DNA of 64,000 nucleotides from AC-32 sp963728765 (GCA_963728765.1 CAVSKX010000001.1:310001-374000); one strand, 5' to 3'. Shown: positions 34,029 through 41,863, counted from the stretch's first letter. The notes: generated from the letters alone by a model not told the origin. Numbers and translations are program-made.

Positions 34029-34987
34029 GGCCCCAGATCCTGTTCGTGACGCTCGCCGGAGTGCTCGCGAGCGCATGCGTGGCCGGCGCAACAAGCGCGC
34101 CGGCCACGCGCCAGATTCCGCCTGCGCCGCGTACGAGCCTGCACGGGCTGATCGCCTACAGCACACGCGCCGGCGACATCTGGGTGATGCGCGCCGACGG
34201 GAGCCACCGGCGGCGGCTGACCCGGTCGCGGAGCGGCGTCGACTACGACCCCGACTTCTCGCCGGACGGGCGGCAGATCGTCTTCCGTAGCTCGCGCGGG
34301 AGCTACGCGCCCGACCCGTTCGGCATCGGGTTGGAGGCGATCCGGGTGGTCGACGTGCGCACCCGGCGCCAGCGCCAGATCCAGCCGTACACCGGCGGCC
34401 TCTTCCCGGCCTGGTCGCCGGACGGGAAGGCGATCGCGTTCAGCGGCCTTCGCCACGGCAGTGGAGCGCCCGTCGACACGATCCAGCTGATGCGTCCGGA
34501 CGGAACCGACGTCGTCGACCTCGGCATGCGCGGCGAGGTCGCCACGTGGTCGCCGGACGGGAGCGCGATCGCGCTCGCCTCGCACTCCGGCGACGGCAAC
34601 TGGGCGGTGTGGAGGATGCGGCGCGACGGGAGCGAGCGCCGGCAGCTGACGCACCCGGTCCTGCGACCGCCCGCCCGCGCGCACGGCGACTACCCCGCCG
34701 CCTGGTCGCCCGACGGCTCGCGGATCCTCTACAGCGCAGAGGTGCGAGGCGACCGCGAGCTGTTCGTGATGAACGCCGGCGGGTCGGGCAAGCGCCGCGT
34801 GCTCCGCTGGCGCGGCGTCGACAGCCCGCAGGGGTGGCTGCCCGACGGGCGGATCGTCTTCGCGCACTACCGCGGGTCGGAGGCGCTGCCGCACTGGTAT
34901 CTGGTCCGGGCCGACGGCAGCCGGTTGCGCTCACTCCCGCGGCTCTATGGCTTGGGCGACCCGCTCGACTGGCTCGTGCCCCGCTGA
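34025..34987 (+). CDS. Exported TolB-like beta-propeller protein
   Basis: This 320-aa protein has an N-terminal signal (VRPQILFVTLAGVLASACVA) with a Cys that could be lipid-modified, although the lipobox is weak. Repeated PD40/WD40-like blades follow: DIWVMRADGSHRRRLT, DPDFSPDGRQIVF, FPAWSPDGKAIAF, ATWSPDGSAIALAS and YPAAWSPDGSRILY. These are as in TolB and prolyl-oligopeptidase propellers. It is coupled to the MMPL transporter. Its last 43 nt overlap the convergent M14 carboxypeptidase gene. Confidence 0.85.
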   Translation: MRPQILFVTLAGVLASACVAGATSAPATRQIPPAPRTSLHGLIAYSTRAGDIWVMRADGSHRRRLTRSRSGVDYDPDFSPDGRQIVFRSSRGSYAPDPFGIGLEAIRVVDVRTRRQRQIQPYTGGLFPAWSPDGKAIAFSGLRHGSGAPVDTIQLMRPDGTDVVDLGMRGEVATWSPDGSAIALASHSGDGNWAVWRMRRDGSERRQLTHPVLRPPARAHGDYPAAWSPDGSRILYSAEVRGDRELFVMNAGGSGKRRVLRWRGVDSPQGWLPDGRIVFAHYRGSEALPHWYLVRADGSRLRSLPRLYGLGDPLDWLVPR

Positions 34988-35646
34988 GCCGAGACGAGGC
35001 GCACCGCGCGGGCGAGCCGCGCGGCGGCGGCCGGTGAGAGCCTGCCCGCGGGCAGCTCGACCACGAAGGCCGTCGTCCCGGGGAAGGTCGCGTTCGACCA
35101 GCCGGTCGCGGTGCCCGTGAGGCCCGAGATGTAGCCGGTACGCAGGCCGGCGAGGTACGCGAAGCGGCGCTGCAGGCCGAGGTTTCCGCGCGTCAGCACG
35201 ACCATGTTCAGGTGCTGGTGGAACCAGATCGTGACCGCGGGCCGCAGGCGCCGGATCAGGCGCATCAGCACGCGCGTCTCCGGCTCGGAGGCCGGCCTCG
35301 GGCCCGAGGAGAACAAGCCGCCGAGGCGTTGCCAGCGGTACGGGAAGTTGCGGTTCAGGTCGACGCCGTGCGCGTTGCCGCGCGTTCCGGCCCGGTGTCC
35401 GTCCGGGTTCGCGTCCGGGACGAGCCAGAGGTCTACGCCCTCGAGCGGCCCGAGGCGCCGCAGCCGGTTCACAACGGCGATCCCGGCGCACTCGTTCCCG
35501 TGAAGGCAACCGACGACCAGAACCTGGCGCGAGGCGATGGGATCGCCGAGCTCGTAGGCGACGATCCGGCGGCCTTCAACCGAGTGGCCGACGAGTTGCG
35601 CCGCTGCGGCAACCGCGGCGACGGCGAGCAGGGCGAGCAGCCGCAT
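34945..35646 (-). CDS. Secreted M14 zinc carboxypeptidase, compact
   Basis: This 233-aa exported peptidase has a signal peptide (residues 1-16, LLALLAVAAVAAAA). The zinc site HGNE is in VLVVGCLHGNECAG near residue 50, with the third ligand in FHQHLN near residue 143. The substrate-binding NPDG/LNRNFP segment lies near residues 80-100. The catalytic Glu is in FVVELPAG near residue 196. It is shorter than typical M14 enzymes (about 300 aa), so it resembles the murein-tripeptide amidase (MpaA-like) subgroup. It overlaps the 3' end of the propeller gene tail-to-tail. Confidence 0.88.
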   Translation of the reverse strand: MRLLALLAVAAVAAAAQLVGHSVEGRRIVAYELGDPIASRQVLVVGCLHGNECAGIAVVNRLRRLGPLEGVDLWLVPDANPDGHRAGTRGNAHGVDLNRNFPYRWQRLGGLFSSGPRPASEPETRVLMRLIRRLRPAVTIWFHQHLNMVVLTRGNLGLQRRFAYLAGLRTGYISGLTGTATGWSNATFPGTTAFVVELPAGRLSPAAAARLARAVRLVSAQRGTSQSSGSPKP

Positions 35647-35653
35647 CAGCGCG

Positions 35654-35659
35654 TATCCT
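35654..35659 (+). promoter_or_regulatory. Candidate -10 element for the MauE-MauD module
   Basis: TATCCT sits 10 nt upstream of the TTG at 35670 with no ribosome-binding site. It is the same hexamer as before the genes at 3126 and 12412. Confidence 0.35.
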
Positions 35660-35669
35660 CACGCCTCGC

Positions 35670-36542
35670 TTGACGCTCGTGGGTCTCCTCCGGTTCGCGC
35701 TCTCCGCCGTACTGCTCGTGGCTGCGGCCGGGAAGGCGCGCGCCGGTGCCTCGGCGCGCGACGCGCTCCGCGTGTACGGCCTGGAAAGCGCACGACTTCG
35801 CGCTGTCGCCTGGGGTGCGGCGATCGTGGCCGAGACGGGGCTCGCGGTTGCCGTCGCGATCGACGTTGACGCGGCGTTCGCCGCCGCCGCGCTCCTGTTC
35901 GCGTTCGCGCTCGCGCAGGTCGTCGCGATCTCGCACGGCCATGCGGGTGCGCCCTGCGGCTGCTTCGGCGGCCACTCTCGTCTCGGCTGGGGAAGCGTTG
36001 CGCGGAGCGCGCTGCTCGCGGCGGCCTTTCTCGCCCTGCCTTTCCTCCCCGACACCAGGCCGTCGACCGAGGCCTGGCTCGGGATCGGCCTCGGGGTTGC
36101 GCTGCTCGGAGTTGCGGCGCTCGCCGTCGCGCTGCTCGCCCTGGCGCGCGAGCTCGGCGAGCTGCGCCTGGCGGTCGCCCCGCAGGCGGCGCTCTCGCTC
36201 GACCACGAGGGCCCGGAGCTCGGAGGCCGTGTCGGGCTGGTCGACCGTTTCGAAGGTGATCCCAGAAGCCGTAGGCTGGTCGCGGCGTTCACCTCGCCGA
36301 ATTGCTCGCTGTGCGCTGCGCTCGAGCCGTCGCTTCGGCTGCTGGCGAACGACCCGGGAGTCGAGCTCCAGCTCTTCGACGAGGAGGCCGACGCCGACGC
36401 GTGGGCCGCGCTCGCCGTCCCGGGCAGCCCGTACGCGGTGGTGCTCGCCCCGGACGGCGAGGTGCTCGCCAAGGGGACGTTCAACTCCCTCTACCAGCTC
36501 GAGAGCCTCCTAGCGCATGCGACAAGGCCGGTCGGGGCTTAG
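35670..36542 (+). CDS. MauE-MauD fusion: membrane redox protein with thioredoxin-like domain
   Basis: This 290-aa protein fuses two activities used for disulfide-bond formation. Residues 1-165 are a MauE/DoxX-like four-TM domain with the CxC pair in HAGAPCGCFGG. Residues 200-285 are a thioredoxin/MauD-like domain with the active site CSLC in VAAFTSPNCSLCAALEP and the cis-Pro in VPGSPYAVVL. In methylamine-utilisation clusters MauE and MauD are separate proteins that mature a disulfide-rich exported subunit. The start is TTG 35670 or GTG 35679. The next gene, starting inside it, encodes a Cys-rich Tat protein, the obvious client. Confidence 0.85.
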   Translation: MTLVGLLRFALSAVLLVAAAGKARAGASARDALRVYGLESARLRAVAWGAAIVAETGLAVAVAIDVDAAFAAAALLFAFALAQVVAISHGHAGAPCGCFGGHSRLGWGSVARSALLAAAFLALPFLPDTRPSTEAWLGIGLGVALLGVAALAVALLALARELGELRLAVAPQAALSLDHEGPELGGRVGLVDRFEGDPRSRRLVAAFTSPNCSLCAALEPSLRLLANDPGVELQLFDEEADADAWAALAVPGSPYAVVLAPDGEVLAKGTFNSLYQLESLLAHATRPVGA

Positions 36543-37092
36543 CGACAACATCGCCGGCGCGAGCTCGCGGCGCGGGTTCCTCGCGCGCACAGGGCGGCTG
36601 CTGATCGGCGTCGCCGGCGGCGGGTTCGTGCTGGAGGCGATGCGAGCCCAGAAGGCCGAGGCCTTCCACTTCTGCGGCCACATCTACACGACGGGCTCCT
36701 GCCCCCACCCCGTCGGGCTGCCGCGGATCGACGCGAGGGGCTTCCCGCTGCGGGCCGCCGACGGCAAGCCGGTGGACGACCTCGGCCGCCCCGTCGACAG
36801 GCTCGGCCGCCCGGTCGACGCCAAGGGCGCGCTGCTCCGCGACCCCGACGGCAACCCGCTGCCGCCCGCGCCGCGCACCCGTGTCTGCGCGCGCACAGGC
36901 CGTGAGTTCGGCTTCCGCCCGCAAGTCGACGGCGCCTGGTACCGCTGCTGCGGCGGCCGCATCCGCAAGCTCGTCGACTGCTGCGGCTACGTGCGCAACC
37001 GGATCAACGGCGATGCCGCGCTGACGGGCTACTGCTACCGCGGCCGCCGCGTCTTCTGCGTCATGTACTACGACACGAAGATCAAGTGCTGA
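36517..37092 (+). CDS. Tat-exported cysteine-rich protein next to MauE-MauD fusion
   Basis: This 191-aa protein has a twin-arginine signal (SSRRGFLARTG, then hydrophobic LLIGVAGGGFVLEA). A mature region with ten cysteines follows, as FCGH, SCP, VCAR, YRCCGG, DCCGY, GYCYRG, VFCVM and a final KC. The middle holds a degenerate seven-residue repeat around LGRPVD. The arrangement recalls a disulfide-rich electron-transfer subunit like the methylamine dehydrogenase light chain, but the tryptophan pair needed for TTQ is not evident (few Trp). It overlaps the gene before it (36517-36542) and the gene after it (37086-37092), so the three form one operon. Confidence 0.75.
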   Translation: MRQGRSGLSDNIAGASSRRGFLARTGRLLIGVAGGGFVLEAMRAQKAEAFHFCGHIYTTGSCPHPVGLPRIDARGFPLRAADGKPVDDLGRPVDRLGRPVDAKGALLRDPDGNPLPPAPRTRVCARTGREFGFRPQVDGAWYRCCGGRIRKLVDCCGYVRNRINGDAALTGYCYRGRRVFCVMYYDTKIKC

Positions 37093-38501
37093 CCGCGGCG
37101 CTCGCGCTCACCGGGCTGCTGGTCGGGCTGGCCGGCGCCTGGTCGCCCTGAAGCCTCTCCATCGTCGGCACCGTGAGTGCCGCACGCCAGCGCGGGAGAG
37201 CAGGAGCGGCGTTTGCGACGGGCCTCGCGCTCGGTTCCGCGGCCGTCTTCACAACGCTGGCCGCCGTCGGCGGCCTGGTCGGCGGCCGCCTCGTGCTGGT
37301 CGTCGCGGTCGCGATCGGCGCGGCGGCGGTGGTGAGCGACGCGCTCGGGCTGCGCGTGCGACCGCAGATCCACCTGCAGGTGCCCGAGCCGTGGCGGCGG
37401 ACGATGCCGCTCGGGCGGGCGCTCTTCCTCTACGGCCTGCTGCTCGGCACCGGCCTGACGACCTACGTCCCGGCGACCGCTGCCTGGGCGTTACCGGTGC
37501 TCTGCCTCGCTCTCGGCAGCCTCGGCGCCGCGCTCGCGATCGCCGCGGGGTTCGCTGCCGGACGCGCCTTGCCCGTGCTGGTGCTCGCGGTGCGCGGGGG
37601 CGAGACCGTGCTCGCCGAGCGGCCGCAGGGCCTGCGCCTCCTGCGCGTGTTGGCGGCCGCCTCGCTGCTGTGCGCGCTCGTCGCGGGGCGGGTCGAGGCT
37701 GCCGTGACGGTCGCGTCGCCCGGCGGCGACCCGAGCGTGATCGGCACCGAGCTCGCGTGGCAGCAGCCGGGCGTCGGCGGCTTCCTCCGCCGCGAAGGAG
37801 TGACGGCGCCGCTTCCCGGCGACAGCCCCGCCGTCGGAGCGACGTTCGTCGTCTGGCACAAGGGCCCGCTGGTCACGCTGGCCGACCGCACGACGCTCGC
37901 GCCGGTGCTCGAGGACTCGATCCCGGGCGTCCAGAAGTTCGCCGTCTCGCGCAGCTGGCTCGTCTACCGCACGCCGACGGAGATCCACGTCCGCCCCGTG
38001 AACGAGACCGGTCCCGGGACGACGGTCGTGAAGGTGACCCAGCCGGGCACGCTCGGCCGGCCGGCGCTCGGCGTCGACCTCGTCGCCTTCCACCGCGCGA
38101 GCCGCGACGCGAGCTGGATCACGGCCGTCAACGCCGTCTCGGGACGGCGGCTGACGCTTCGCTACTCGCGTGACGACCAGCTCCTCAACCCGTCGCTGCT
38201 CGACGGCCAGCTCCTCTACGTCCGCTCCACACGTTGCTCGCAGCAGCTCGTGCTCGGCCCTGCACGCGGCAAGCGGGACCGCGTGCTCTACCGGATCGGC
38301 CCGCTTGCCGGCCAGGACGCGGGCCACGAGCGCCACCACACGCGACAGGGCGAGCACCTCCCGTGCCCGTTCCGCCCGCGGCCGACGGCGAAGATGCTCT
38401 GGACGACCGCGCTCTCGCCGACGACGGCCTATGTGACGGTGCTGAAGCCGGCGCCAGGCGGCCGCGCGGTGCCGACGCTGCTAGCAGTAGCGCGCCGCTG
38501 A
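37086..38501 (+). CDS. CcdA-like membrane/beta-propeller fusion with in-frame TGA at the SPC cysteine (selenoprotein candidate)
   Basis: Read from GTG 37086, which overlaps the previous stop (GTGCTGA), the frame gives LTGLLVGLAGAWSP, a TGA at codon 22 (37149-37151), then SLSIVGTVSAARQRG and a membrane domain with about six TM segments to residue 210. CcdA/DsbD-type thiol carriers have a redox Cys after SP in TM1, exactly where TGA stands. A hairpin follows 14 nt later. Residues 220-471 resemble beta-propeller blades. Without recoding the protein would begin at GTG 37173 and lack TM1. Selenocysteine insertion, a nonsense mutation or a base error are all possible. No other frameshift is seen. 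Confidence 0.7.
37149..37183 (+). promoter_or_regulatory. Candidate bacterial SECIS element after in-frame UGA
   Basis: The UGA (37149-37151) is followed at 37166-37182 by CGGCAC-CGTGA-GTGCCG. This is a perfect 6-bp stem with a 5-nt loop, and G is among the first two loop bases. U37165 could be bulged above a G37164-C37183 pair. Loop distance (about 20 nt from UGA) and loop G fit bacterial SECIS rules. Hairpins this size are not rare in G+C-rich DNA, so this is suggestive only. Confidence 0.4.
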
Positions 38502-38504
38502 GCG

Positions 38505-38510
38505 TAACCT
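38505..38510 (+). promoter_or_regulatory. Candidate -10 element for a leaderless gene
   Basis: TAACCT lies 6 nt before the ATG at 38517, immediately after the stop of the preceding gene, with no Shine-Dalgarno sequence. Confidence 0.3.
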
Positions 38511-38516
38511 CGCGGG

Positions 38517-39116
38517 ATGCCGATCATCTCGCGGGGGTTTCGAGGGCGGCGCCAGGAGGGCCCGCCCGACCGGGTCCCGCCCGGGCAGTACCTGACCGAC
38601 GACTTCCCGGTGCTGTCGGCGGGCCCGACGCCGCACACCCCGCTCGAGGAGTGGACGTTCACGATCGAGGGCGGGGCCGAGCCGGTGCGCTGGACGTGGG
38701 AGGAGCTCCAGGCGCTGGCTCGCGAAGAGGTCACGGTCGACATCCACTGCGTCACGAAATGGTCGAAGCTCGACACGGCCTGGGAGGGCGTTTCCGTCGA
38801 CACGCTGCTGGACGCCGTCGAGCACGACAAGGAGTACGCGCTCGCCTACTGCGACGGGGGCTACACGACGAACCTCCCGCTCGAAGACCTCACCGGCGGA
38901 AAGGCCTGGGTCGCCTACATCTACGACGGCGAGCCGTTGGAGCCGGAGCACGGCGGGCCGGCGCGCCTGCTCGTGCCGCATCTCTACTTCTGGAAGAGCG
39001 CGAAGTGGGTGCGCGGCCTCCAGCTGCTCGACGAGGACGAGCCCGGCTTCTGGGAGCAGAACGGTTACCACATCCGCGGAGATCCGTGGCAGGAACAGCG
39101 GTATTGGGGCGACTGA
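38517..39116 (+). CDS. Sulfite-oxidase-like molybdopterin oxidoreductase
   Basis: This 199-aa protein consists of the molybdenum-cofactor domain of the sulfite oxidase/YedY superfamily. FTIEGGAEPVRWTWEELQAL leads to VDIHCVTKWSKLD, whose Cys near residue 78 would ligate Mo. VSVDTLLDAV and LVPHLYFWKSAKWVRGLQLL follow. No signal peptide is seen, so it is probably cytoplasmic, unlike periplasmic SorA or MsrP. A flavin reductase gene starts inside its 3' end and a zinc-ribbon protein follows. This conserved actinobacterial trio suggests an NAD(P)H-linked Moco reductase; the substrate is unknown. Confidence 0.87.
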   Translation: MPIISRGFRGRRQEGPPDRVPPGQYLTDDFPVLSAGPTPHTPLEEWTFTIEGGAEPVRWTWEELQALAREEVTVDIHCVTKWSKLDTAWEGVSVDTLLDAVEHDKEYALAYCDGGYTTNLPLEDLTGGKAWVAYIYDGEPLEPEHGGPARLLVPHLYFWKSAKWVRGLQLLDEDEPGFWEQNGYHIRGDPWQEQRYWGD

Positions 39117-39817
39117 CGTGGCTCGCCGCGACGGTGAACGCGGCGCGTGAGGAGACGCCGCGCGTGCGGACGCTCGAGCTCGACGCCGACGGCTGGGCGG
39201 GCCACCGCGCCGGCCAGCACCTCGACGTGCGGCTGACCGCCGAGGACGGGTACCAGGCTGAGCGCTCGTACTCGATCGCCTCGGCACCGGGCGATCCGCT
39301 CGCGATCACCGTCGAGCGGCTCGAGGACGGCGAGGTCTCGCCCTACCTGGTCGACGAAGTGGCAGACGGCGACGTGTTCGAGGTGCGAGGTCCGATCGGC
39401 GGCTACTTCGTCTGGGACGGCGACGAGCCCGAGCCGGTGCTGCTTGTCGCGGGCGGGTCGGGTGTCGTGCCGCTGATGGCGATGGCGCGGCACCGGGCGC
39501 GGGTCGGCTCGGCGACGCCGATGCGACTGCTCTACTCGTCGCGCACCTGGGACGACGTGATCTACCGCGACGAGCTCGAGACACTCGGGATCGAGGTCGT
39601 GCACACGCTGACGCGCCAGCAGCCGCCAGGCTGGAGCGGCTACTCGCGGCGCATCGACGACGATCTGCTGCGGGAGGTCGCCTTCCCCACGGCGGACGGG
39701 CCGCGCGTGTACGTCTGCGGCTCGACCCGGTTCGTGGACGCGGCCGCCGACGGCCTCGTCCGGCTCGGCTACGACGCTCGCTCGATCCGGACCGAGCGCT
39801 TCGGAGCGACCGGATGA
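39086..39817 (+). CDS. Ferredoxin-reductase-type FAD/NAD(P) oxidoreductase
   Basis: This 243-aa single-chain flavoprotein has FAD-binding RSYSIASAP near residue 58, the NAD(P)-binding LLVAGGSGVVPLMAMAR near residue 120, and a terminal VYVCGSTRFVDAAADGLVRLGY. No 2Fe-2S domain is attached, so it should pass electrons to a partner, most simply the Moco protein encoded just upstream. The GTG at 39086 lies 31 nt inside that gene. The following zinc-ribbon gene overlaps by ATGA. Confidence 0.88.
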   Translation: MAGTAVLGRLTWLAATVNAAREETPRVRTLELDADGWAGHRAGQHLDVRLTAEDGYQAERSYSIASAPGDPLAITVERLEDGEVSPYLVDEVADGDVFEVRGPIGGYFVWDGDEPEPVLLVAGGSGVVPLMAMARHRARVGSATPMRLLYSSRTWDDVIYRDELETLGIEVVHTLTRQQPPGWSGYSRRIDDDLLREVAFPTADGPRVYVCGSTRFVDAAADGLVRLGYDARSIRTERFGATG

Positions 39818-40074
39818 CCATGGAAGAACGCGTGCTGGACGGGAACGCGGTCGGCGGGCTGCTGCTCGAGCTCTTCGGCGTCGACCTGACGGCGGCGCCG
39901 TGTGTGTGCGGCGGCTGCGGCGCACGCGAGGAGGTCGCGCGGCTCGACGTCTACGTCGACTGCCCGGGCGTCGTGATCCGCTGCCGTCACTGCCACAACG
40001 TGATGGTCACGATCGTGCGCGGCCCCGAGCGCACCTGGATCGACCTGCGCGGGACGAGCATGATGGAGCTCTGA
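39814..40074 (+). CDS. DUF6510-type zinc-ribbon protein
   Basis: This 86-aa protein starts LDGNAVGGLLLELFGVDLT. Two CxxC-like knuckles follow (CVCGGCGAREE and RCRHCHNVM), which should bind one zinc. This is the DUF6510 pattern. The family typically follows a Moco oxidoreductase and a flavin reductase, as here, and may act as an assembly or electron-transfer accessory. Start and stop codons overlap both neighbours. Confidence 0.8.
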   Translation: MTMEERVLDGNAVGGLLLELFGVDLTAAPCVCGGCGAREEVARLDVYVDCPGVVIRCRHCHNVMVTIVRGPERTWIDLRGTSMMEL

Positions 40075-40172
40075 TGAGGCGGCTGGAGCGGTGGTTCCTC
40101 GGGATGCTGATGAGCATCGTCGCCTTCGTAGTCGAACGCCGGCTCGTGCGGGCGATGTCACGGCGCCGCTAG
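40074..40172 (+). CDS. 32-aa membrane peptide, last gene of the Moco operon
   Basis: The ATG at 40074 shares a base with the preceding stop (TGATG). The product is MRRLERWFLGMLMSIVAFVV followed by ERRLVRAMSRRR, a short hydrophobic helix flanked by Arg-rich ends. Tight coupling to the operon supports translation. Its stop overlaps the stop of the convergent UbiB-type gene. No family is known. Confidence 0.5.
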   Translation: MRRLERWFLGMLMSIVAFVVERRLVRAMSRRR

Positions 40173-41749
40173 ATCCGGCGGCGGATCAGATCCCAGAGCA
40201 GCACGACTGCGAGCACTGCGCCGAGGACCCCGAGGGTGATCGGCACCCAGCGGGCCACTTCCGGGGCGGCGGCGGTCGAGCCGCAGGCCACGAGGGCCGA
40301 GCCGGCAGTGATCGCAAGCGCGAGCTGGCGCGCGACGATGCGGATCGTTCGCTCCAGCGGGGTGATCCCGCGGATGTCGACCTGCAGCCGCTGCCCCGGC
40401 CGCGCGCCGCTGATGCGCTCGAACGACTCGATCAGCCGCTCGCCGCGCACCTTCAGCTTCTGCACGTCGTAGAAGAGGCGCTTGGGGTCTGCGCTGGCCT
40501 GAGCCCGCGTGAGCAGGTTCCTCATCAGGAAGCGGCCGACGACGGAGAAGGGATCGAGCTCGGGGTCGAGCTCCGTCGCCGCGAGCTGCATCTGCGCCAG
40601 CGCCTTCCCGGTGAGGACTAGCGGCGCCGGCAGCCGGACTCCGTGCTGCGTCGAGGTGTGCGCGATCTCCTGCATCAGCGGCCCGAGCGAGATCTCGCCG
40701 AGCGAGGCGTGCCGGTAACGCCGCAGGAGCTCCGTGAGGTCGGCCTCGAGTCCCACGGCGTCGGCGTCGTCCGCCTCCGGGCCGGCCATGATCAGCACGA
40801 CCTCGGTCAGGAACGGCACGTCCTCCTGCCAGAACGCGAGCAGCAGCAGGAGCAGCTGGCCGCGCATCTCGGGCGAGAGCTCGCCGACCATGCCGAAGTC
40901 GAGGAAGAAGATCCGCCCGTCGGCCCACAGCATGTTCCCGGGATGCGGGTCGGCGTGGAAGAACCCCTCGACCAGGATCTGGCGGTAGTAGCACTCGAGC
41001 AGCTGCCGCGCCGCTTCCTGCCGCTCGGGCCCTTCCGGGATCTCGCGCACGGGCACGCCCGGGATCTCCTCCAGCACCAGCAGCCGGCTAGTCGAGAGCT
41101 CCTCGTAGACCCGCGGGGCGTCGAGGCGCGGGAACGCCGTCAGCGCCGAGCGCAGCCGCTCGACGTTCTGGCCCTCGAGCCGGAAGTCGAGCTCACGCCG
41201 CAGCGAGTCGGAGAGGTGCTCGACCGCCGCGGGGAGGTCGACGATCCTGCGCAGCGCCTCACGGTTGGCCGTCTTGCTTGCGAACAGCTCGAGCAGGCTG
41301 AGGTCGCGCAGGATGTCGTGCTCCGCCGTCGGGCGCTGCACCTTGACGACCACGCGGTCGCCGTTGTCGAGCACGGCGCGGTGCACCTGCCCGATTGTCC
41401 CGGCGGCCAGCGGCTCGGATTCGATCGAGGCGAACACGTCCTCCCAGGGAACGCCGAGCTCCTGCTCCATCACACTGACGACCTCGTGCTCGTCTAGCGG
41501 CGTGACCCGGTCCTGCAGCGCCGCGAGCTCCGCGACCGCCTCGGGCGGGATCAGGTCCGGCCTCGTCGAGAGGATCTGGCCGAGTTTCGCGAACGTGGGG
41601 CCGAGCTCCTCGAGCGCCTCGCGCAGCCGCCGAGCGCGGAGCTCGGGCGGGTCGTCCTCGCGGCGCGACTCGTTGAAGCCGTACTTGCCGAGGACGGTCG
41701 CGATCCGCGCCGCGCGCCCGAGGAGCCGCTGGTCGGCGGCGGCGCTCAT
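40169..41749 (-). CDS. ABC1/UbiB-family atypical kinase
   Basis: This 526-aa ABC1 kinase has the KxGQ motif (AKLGQILSTRPDLIP) near residue 55, and the Ala-rich nucleotide loop AAGTIGQVHRAVLDNGDRVVVKVQRP near residue 120. FHADPHPGNMLWADG (catalytic) and LDFGMVGEL (metal-binding Asp) lie near residues 265-290. Two C-terminal TM helices come at about 475-520. The family acts as an ATPase in quinone or isoprenoid lipid biology. It is leftward, separated from the universal-stress gene by a strong nested hairpin. Confidence 0.9.
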   Translation of the reverse strand: MSAAADQRLLGRAARIATVLGKYGFNESRREDDPPELRARRLREALEELGPTFAKLGQILSTRPDLIPPEAVAELAALQDRVTPLDEHEVVSVMEQELGVPWEDVFASIESEPLAAGTIGQVHRAVLDNGDRVVVKVQRPTAEHDILRDLSLLELFASKTANREALRRIVDLPAAVEHLSDSLRRELDFRLEGQNVERLRSALTAFPRLDAPRVYEELSTSRLLVLEEIPGVPVREIPEGPERQEAARQLLECYYRQILVEGFFHADPHPGNMLWADGRIFFLDFGMVGELSPEMRGQLLLLLLAFWQEDVPFLTEVVLIMAGPEADDADAVGLEADLTELLRRYRHASLGEISLGPLMQEIAHTSTQHGVRLPAPLVLTGKALAQMQLAATELDPELDPFSVVGRFLMRNLLTRAQASADPKRLFYDVQKLKVRGERLIESFERISGARPGQRLQVDIRGITPLERTIRIVARQLALAITAGSALVACGSTAAAPEVARWVPITLGVLGAVLAVVLLWDLIRRRI

Positions 41750-41772
41750 GCGCCCCTTCCAGCCGTGTCCTC

Positions 41773-41812
41773 TTCGGCCACGCCCGGGGACTGTCCCCGG
41801 TCATGGGCCGAA
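41773..41812 (-). terminator. Nested hairpin between universal stress and UbiB-type genes
   Basis: TTCGGCC at 41773-41779 pairs with GGCCGAA at 41806-41812. Inside it CCGGGGA (41784-41790) pairs with TCCCCGG (41794-41800) around CTG. There is no U-run. It could terminate leftward transcription of the stress gene or stabilise the 3' end. It is the strongest hairpin in the 41750-41863 gap. Confidence 0.5.
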
Positions 41813-41863
41813 GGGACGTGGCTCAGCTGGAACGAAGGTGTGACAGTTCGTCCACAGGACATC

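Noticed and set aside
36517..37092. Naming the Cys-rich protein as a methylamine dehydrogenase light chain
   Set aside because: The Cys pattern and context are suggestive, but the pair of Trp residues needed to make TTQ is not evident.
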